From: Candidatus Methylacidiphilales bacterium
GTDB taxonomy: Bacteria > Verrucomicrobiota > Verrucomicrobiia > Methylacidiphilales > CAZTYG01
Direction: 5' to 3'
DNA: 64,000 nt
Assembly (NCBI GenBank): GCA_033875315.1
Contig: JANRJG010000004.1
Coordinates: 1-64,000, forward strand
Notes under the pieces: model-generated
Told to the model about the DNA's origin: nothing
The model's input: only the letters and a program-made list of their open reading frames with translations
Databases searched by the model: none
Made by a program: the position numbers and the translations under genes
In this document: piece by piece, positions 60,057 through 64,000 of the stretch
Numbering within the stretch: position 1 is the stretch's first letter
How the letters are laid out: the number at the start of each line of letters is the position of its first letter

Positions 60057-61847
60057 ATGAAGCTTTCTCTTTTTTGTTTGGCCGCGTTGGCCGGGCTGGG
60101 GGTTTCCTGCAGTTCCGGGGCCAGTGCCGTGCGCAAGACGGTGGAATTCACCCACACCCAGGATGTGGGGTTTGGGAACGAAGTCTGTGTGATCGGCCCG
60201 CACCCGGACTTGGGTGGTGGGAACGTGCTCAAGGCCCCGAAGCTGGCTTGGAACCCGGGCAATGTCTGGCGGGGCTCGGTGGCGGTGGAAGCCGGGGAGA
60301 CCCTGGCCTACAAGTTCATCTCACGACCCTATTCCACCGCCAATTGGGGCAACAGCGGTCTCTCGACCGATTTGACGGGCAACCTCAGTGTCCATGTTCC
60401 CCCACACCCCGCCCCACCCTGGGGTATGAAGTCGGTCTTTTTGCTCAGTTCCTGGAGTGAGGCCATCATCCTCTACCGCGACACCACCCACAATGGTTCC
60501 TGGACCGAAGCGGTCATGACCGCCGTCGGCCCCGGACGGACACCCACGGAAACCTGTTACCGCGTCGATGGACTGGCGCCCAGTGGGGCCGAACTGGAGT
60601 TTGTCTTCCGCAACGCCGCCAACACCTACCTCAATGCCCCAGCGCCGCCCGCGGCCACGCCCTATCAGGGACTCACCGGACCCTACAATTTCCGCACCAC
60701 GCTGGATGTCCTTTTCGTCCAGGACCAACAGGTCTTCAACTACCGTCCGCCCGCCAGCCCCAGCGCCCCCACCATCGGCAACCGCACGGTTTCCTCGACC
60801 GTGGCCAACATCCCGGGACGGCCGATTGCGATCTACCTGCCCCGGGGCTACACGCAAAACACCGGGAAACGCTACCCCGTGGTCTACTTCCACGATGGAC
60901 AGAACGTCTTCTTTCCCGGCGGTCCGTTCGGCACCTGGGATGCCGACCGCATCGCCACCTACGAGATCTCCCAAGGAAGGATGCGCGAGGCCATCCTGGT
61001 CGCCATTCCCAACGGCAATGCCTACGGCTCGGACCGCCTCTACGAATATCTTCCCAATGGCGATACCATCACCGGTTACGGCGGGGGAACGACGGTCTTC
61101 GATGGACGGGCCAACGGCTACCTCCAATTCCTCCTCGACAACGTCGCGCCCACCCTGGATGTCAACTACCGGACCCTGGGCGATGCGGCCAACACCTTCG
61201 TGGCCGGTTCCTCCATGGGCGGACTGGTCTCAGACTACATCGGCCAGACCCGCAGCGACCGATTCGGCGGGGTGGGGATCTTTTCGCCCGCCTATTGGGC
61301 CGCCCCCAATTACGTGGCGGTCCGTGACAACTACGCCGGTCCACGGCGGCCGGTGCGGCGCTACCTTTCCATGGGTACGGCCGAGTCGAGCACGGGCGAA
61401 TCCAGTTCCAATGTCTACTGGCAGGGGTCGTTGCAGGCCTACAGCACCTACCTGCGGCAGGGGCATCCGGTCGGGGGCGAATTGAAATTTGACGGAGCCG
61501 CCGGGGGGACGCACAGCGAATCGGCCTGGGCCCGCAATCTTCCTTCGTTTTATGCCTTCCTGCTCGATCCCTGGCGCGAGGCCCAGCCGCTGACCTTGGA
61601 ATCCCATCCGCCCAAACTGGAAATGCGGGGACTGGATGCTGCGACCGGGCAGGCCACCTTGCGATTCACGGCACGGTTCGGTTTGAAGCACCTGATTCAG
61701 AGCAGCAGCCAACTGGGCGCCAACGCGACGTGGACAGAAGGCAGCGTCGATCCTGCGGTGGCGTTTTGGGAAGAACGGGAAGTGATGGCCGATCCCCCGG
61801 CCGCCAATGCCACGCGCGCCTTCTGGCGGCAAGTCGTCACGCCTTGA
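60057..61847 (+). CDS. Secreted CBM20-like plus esterase-family protein
   Basis: The 596-residue protein has a signal/lipoprotein-like start (FCLAALAGLGVSCSS). Two carbohydrate-binding-like segments follow: about 30-105 is CBM20-like (NEVCVIGPHPDLGGGNVLKA), and about 120-200 has WSEAIILYRDTTHNGSW. The Esterase_D alpha/beta hydrolase has RYPVVYFHDGQNVF, ILVAIPNGNAYGS and the nucleophile FVAGSSMGGLVSDY. GGTHSESAWARNLP supplies the catalytic His. About 75 C-terminal residues (VTP end) form a beta-rich tail. Likely hydrolyses a sugar ester or polysaccharide decoration outside the cell. Confidence 0.85.
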   Translation: MKLSLFCLAALAGLGVSCSSGASAVRKTVEFTHTQDVGFGNEVCVIGPHPDLGGGNVLKAPKLAWNPGNVWRGSVAVEAGETLAYKFISRPYSTANWGNSGLSTDLTGNLSVHVPPHPAPPWGMKSVFLLSSWSEAIILYRDTTHNGSWTEAVMTAVGPGRTPTETCYRVDGLAPSGAELEFVFRNAANTYLNAPAPPAATPYQGLTGPYNFRTTLDVLFVQDQQVFNYRPPASPSAPTIGNRTVSSTVANIPGRPIAIYLPRGYTQNTGKRYPVVYFHDGQNVFFPGGPFGTWDADRIATYEISQGRMREAILVAIPNGNAYGSDRLYEYLPNGDTITGYGGGTTVFDGRANGYLQFLLDNVAPTLDVNYRTLGDAANTFVAGSSMGGLVSDYIGQTRSDRFGGVGIFSPAYWAAPNYVAVRDNYAGPRRPVRRYLSMGTAESSTGESSSNVYWQGSLQAYSTYLRQGHPVGGELKFDGAAGGTHSESAWARNLPSFYAFLLDPWREAQPLTLESHPPKLEMRGLDAATGQATLRFTARFGLKHLIQSSSQLGANATWTEGSVDPAVAFWEEREVMADPPAANATRAFWRQVVTP

Positions 61848-61886
61848 GCGCGTACCGGTTATATTAGAAATAGTCTTCTGTTCGGG

Positions 61887-61964
61887 GGTGGAGCGGGCTC
61901 TCCGAGCACGCTGGTTTCTTTGGATGGGCTCTAAGGCAAGCGCGCCCCGAGGTCCCGCTCCACC
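61887..61964. repeat. Large inverted repeat GGTGGAGCGGG / CCCGCTCCACC
   Basis: GGTGGAGCGGGCTCTCCGAG (61887-61906) and the arm ending in GAGGTCCCGCTCCACC (61949-61964) pair around a GC-rich middle (GCACGC/GCGCGC). It lies in the 269-bp gap between the convergent esterase and proS genes. Likely a genome-wide palindromic repeat serving as a transcription end. The rest of the gap has nothing recognisable. Confidence 0.65.
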
Positions 61965-62116
61965 TTGGGAACCACCCTGTTTTTTATCAAAAGACCATTG
62001 GCTCTAGAACAGTGGCAAGGAACTGCCGCCCAACCCTTGATTGTATAACCAAGGCCCGTATGGCCTTGAATGCAAATGGCTGTCTCGGTAGCCGGGGAAT
62101 CCTTTACCCAGAGTGC

Positions 62117-63634
62117 TCAATACGACTTCGCCCAAACCGCGCGTTGTTGGCTCGGCTTGCCGGTGAAGGGACAGGTGCCCGGGCCGTCGTGGTCGAAGGG
62201 GAGGCAACGGATGGTCACCTTCAAGTCGTTCTTGATCTGTTCTTCCACCGCCGCCTCACCGCACCAGTGGGTCAGGGCGAAACCCCCGTGGATCTCCGGC
62301 TTGTCGGCGTTCTTGGGCGTGAAGTAGGCGTAGAATTCTTCTTTGCTGTCGATCTTGCGCGTGTGCTCGTTGCGGAAGGTGAGTGCGCGCTGGTAAAGGG
62401 CGTCCTGGATTTCCCCCAGGATGGCCGGGACGGCGGCGATGAAGTCGCCCGTGGGGTAGGACTTCTTGTCCTTGGGGCCCTGGTCGCGGCGGGCGGTGAA
62501 GACGGTTCCGGCGGCCAGATCGCGGGGCCCGATCTCCACCCGGAGCGGCACGCCCTTCTTGATCCAGTCCCAGGTCTTGGTGCCGCCCTGCTTGTCGCGC
62601 TTGTCCACCCGCACGCGCACCTTTTCCCCGGCAAACTCCACCTTGGCCAAGGCGGCGGCGAGTTGCTCGCAGGCTTCCAACACGGCGGCTTTGGTGTCGT
62701 CCTTGGGGGTGACCGGAAGGATGACCACCTGTGCCGGGGCGACCTTCGGCGGCAACACCACGCCGTCGTCGTCGGCATGGGCCATGATGAGGGTGCCGAT
62801 GAGGCGGGTGCTCACGCCCCAGCTGGTGGTGTGGGCGAATTGTTCCTTGTTGTCGCGGCCGAGGAACTTGATCCCGGCGGCCTGGGCGAAGTTCTGGCCG
62901 AGGTCGTGCGAGGTTCCGGCCTGGACGGCCTTGCGGTCCTGGACCATGGCCTCGATGCAGAGGGTGCGGTTGGCCCCGGGGAAACGTTCGCTTTCGCTTT
63001 TCTCGCCCGTCAGGACGGGCAGGGCCAGGTATTCGCGGGCAAAGGTTTCATAGACCCCGAGCATCTTCTCGGTTTCGATTCTGGCCTCTTCGGCGGTTTC
63101 GTGGGCGGTGTGGCCTTCCTGCCAGAGGAATTCCGCCGTGCGGAGGAAGAGGCGGGGGCGCATCTCCCAGCGGACGACATTGGCCCACTGGTTGATGAGG
63201 CTGGGGAGGTCGCGGTAGGACTGGACCCAGCGGGCATAGGCGGCGCCGATGATCGTTTCCGAGGTGGGTCGGACGATGAGCGGCTCGGCCAGTTCTCCCG
63301 CAGGGATGAGCTTGCCGCCCGGCCCGGCCTCGAGGCGGTGGTGGGTGACCACGGCGCATTCCTTGGCGAAACCCTCGACGTGGGCCGCTTCTTTTTCCAG
63401 GTAGCTCAGGGGGATGAAGAGGGGGAAATAGGCGTTTTCGTGGCCGGTTTCCTTGAACATGCGGTCGAGGGGTTGCTGGATGCGTTCCCACAGGCCGTAG
63501 CCCCAGGGCTTGATGACCATGCAGCCGCGGACTTCGGAATTTTCCGCCAGTTCGGCTGCGGCGACGACTTGTTGGTACCATTCGGGGAAATCATCCTGCC
63601 GGGTGGGCTGGATGGCGGAGGTGGGTGTGGCCAT
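62117..63634 (-). CDS. proS: Proline--tRNA ligase (archaeal/eukaryotic-type, ProS type 3)
   Basis: The 505-residue protein starts DFPEWYQQVVAAAELAENSEVRGCMVIKPWGYGLWERI. Class II motifs are motif 1 (FKETGHENAYFPLFIPLSYL), motif 2 (VVRWEMRPRLFLRTAEFLWQEGHTAH) and motif 3-like SWGVSTRLIGTLIMAH. The C-terminal zinc/anticodon part ends GTCPFTGKPSQQRAVWAKSY. Absence of the bacterial editing insert and the Tyr C-terminus mark the short type 3 enzyme. It charges tRNA-Pro. ATG 63634 is the start. Confidence 0.95.
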   Translation of the reverse strand: MATPTSAIQPTRQDDFPEWYQQVVAAAELAENSEVRGCMVIKPWGYGLWERIQQPLDRMFKETGHENAYFPLFIPLSYLEKEAAHVEGFAKECAVVTHHRLEAGPGGKLIPAGELAEPLIVRPTSETIIGAAYARWVQSYRDLPSLINQWANVVRWEMRPRLFLRTAEFLWQEGHTAHETAEEARIETEKMLGVYETFAREYLALPVLTGEKSESERFPGANRTLCIEAMVQDRKAVQAGTSHDLGQNFAQAAGIKFLGRDNKEQFAHTTSWGVSTRLIGTLIMAHADDDGVVLPPKVAPAQVVILPVTPKDDTKAAVLEACEQLAAALAKVEFAGEKVRVRVDKRDKQGGTKTWDWIKKGVPLRVEIGPRDLAAGTVFTARRDQGPKDKKSYPTGDFIAAVPAILGEIQDALYQRALTFRNEHTRKIDSKEEFYAYFTPKNADKPEIHGGFALTHWCGEAAVEEQIKNDLKVTIRCLPFDHDGPGTCPFTGKPSQQRAVWAKSY

Positions 63635-63681
63635 AAGGGCTTGAAAAATACGCGGTCCAAAGGGAAAGGCACGTTGAAAAT

Positions 63682-63713
63682 GGAACAGAAGCGAACGAAG
63701 ATGACAGAGCAAG
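63682..63713 (+). repeat. AACNAAG-type dispersed repeat in the proS leader
   Basis: GGAACAGAAG-NN-AACGAAG-NN-GACAGAG, the same layout as the four copies around dapL, 48 bp upstream of proS. Confidence 0.55.
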
Positions 63714-63785
63714 GCAATGAATGATGAATCAGACCAAGCAACCGGTTGCGATGGAAAGCAGGGGACGATCCGCGTGAAAGGTCGC

Positions 63786-64000
63786 ATGAGCCGTCTTGCT
63801 TTGGGTGCTGTCCTGCCCTCCCTGGCGATATGGTCACTCGTGCTGGTTTGGCTGAGTCGCGGGGACTCTCCCGGAAGGGCTGTGCTGCGCCTGACGGTTG
63901 ATCTGCGGAAGCTTCAGGAACAGGCCGAAGTAGGGGAGGTGATCGACGCCTGGCGCGGGGTGCCGGTGCGGAACAACGGGATTCCCTACGACCGCAGCGT
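63786..64000 (+). CDS. N-terminal fragment of a membrane-anchored or secreted protein (window edge)
   Basis: The frame starting at ATG 63786 (GTG 63774 is an alternative) is open to the window end. It encodes 71 residues: a signal/anchor helix (LALGAVLPSLAIWSLVLVWL), then a charged segment (LRKLQEQAEVGEVIDAWRGVPVRNNGIPYD). The VPVRNNG region resembles the start of some secreted CHAP-domain amidases, but the catalytic part is outside the window. Divergent from proS. Confidence 0.55.
   Translation, partial: MSRLALGAVLPSLAIWSLVLVWLSRGDSPGRAVLRLTVDLRKLQEQAEVGEVIDAWRGVPVRNNGIPYDRS

Overview
The window is GC-rich bacterial chromosome of mostly housekeeping content. A Gram-negative cell plan is indicated by two ExbB/ExbD clusters, a periplasmic PpiD/SurA-like chaperone, lipoproteins and KdsD-type arabinose-5-phosphate isomerase. 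DapL (LL-diaminopimelate aminotransferase), class II NrdJ, an EF-P with Asn at the modified tip position and dense palindromic and heptameric intergenic repeats fit the PVC superphylum, most likely Verrucomicrobiota. That assignment is inference; there is no rRNA in the window.

Layout. 1-533: C-terminal end of an IS630-type transposase, then a repeat field built of 7-bp units. 534-8827 (minus strand): gap-pgk-tpi with a beta-helix gene and an SMP-30 gene between tpi and secG, then an oligopeptide-binding lipoprotein. 9097-12018 (minus): PpiD-like chaperone and beta-CASP metallo-hydrolase. 12068-14462 (plus): small ExbB/ExbD/ExbD cluster, whose second ExbD has lost the proton-carrying Asp. 14538-16102 (minus): kdsD, efp. 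16370-25657 (plus): nrdJ, gyrB, a VapBC-type toxin-antitoxin pair, gyrA. 25904-28514 (minus): two SPFH proteins and a DUF2059 protein. 28606-30531: a membrane transporter-like protein fused to a hotdog thioesterase domain. 30666-37130: a six-gene, mostly overlapping cluster of two TPR-type proteins, ExbB, two ExbDs and a membrane-anchored VWA protein, followed by a SWIM-SNF2 helicase. 40500-42485: small conserved gene, DUF423, dapL. 42594-46369 (minus): BtuCDF/FecBCD-type ABC importer with a BASS transporter and a CPXCG protein. 46508-49074: murU/amgK-type peptidoglycan recycling genes, divergent, with a conserved secreted protein of unknown function. 49060-50895: ABC-F ATPase. 51081-51430: tRNA-Ser(CGA) followed by a tandem duplication carrying its 3' end. 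51487-64000: M50 protease, DUF2339, thyA-folA, stress and small membrane proteins, UPF0173, msrA, LysM lipoprotein, a CBM20-esterase, proS, and a truncated ORF at the edge.

The most unusual content is (i) the paired ExbBD clusters, one with an ExbD Asp-to-Asn change and one ending in a VWA protein where TonB/TolA would be expected; (ii) the transporter-hotdog fusion; and (iii) several repeat families: 7-bp phased arrays, a pair of about 130-bp elements with terminal inverted repeats, an AACNAAG-type dispersed repeat, and the tRNA-tail duplication. All family assignments come from reading motifs; no database search was possible.
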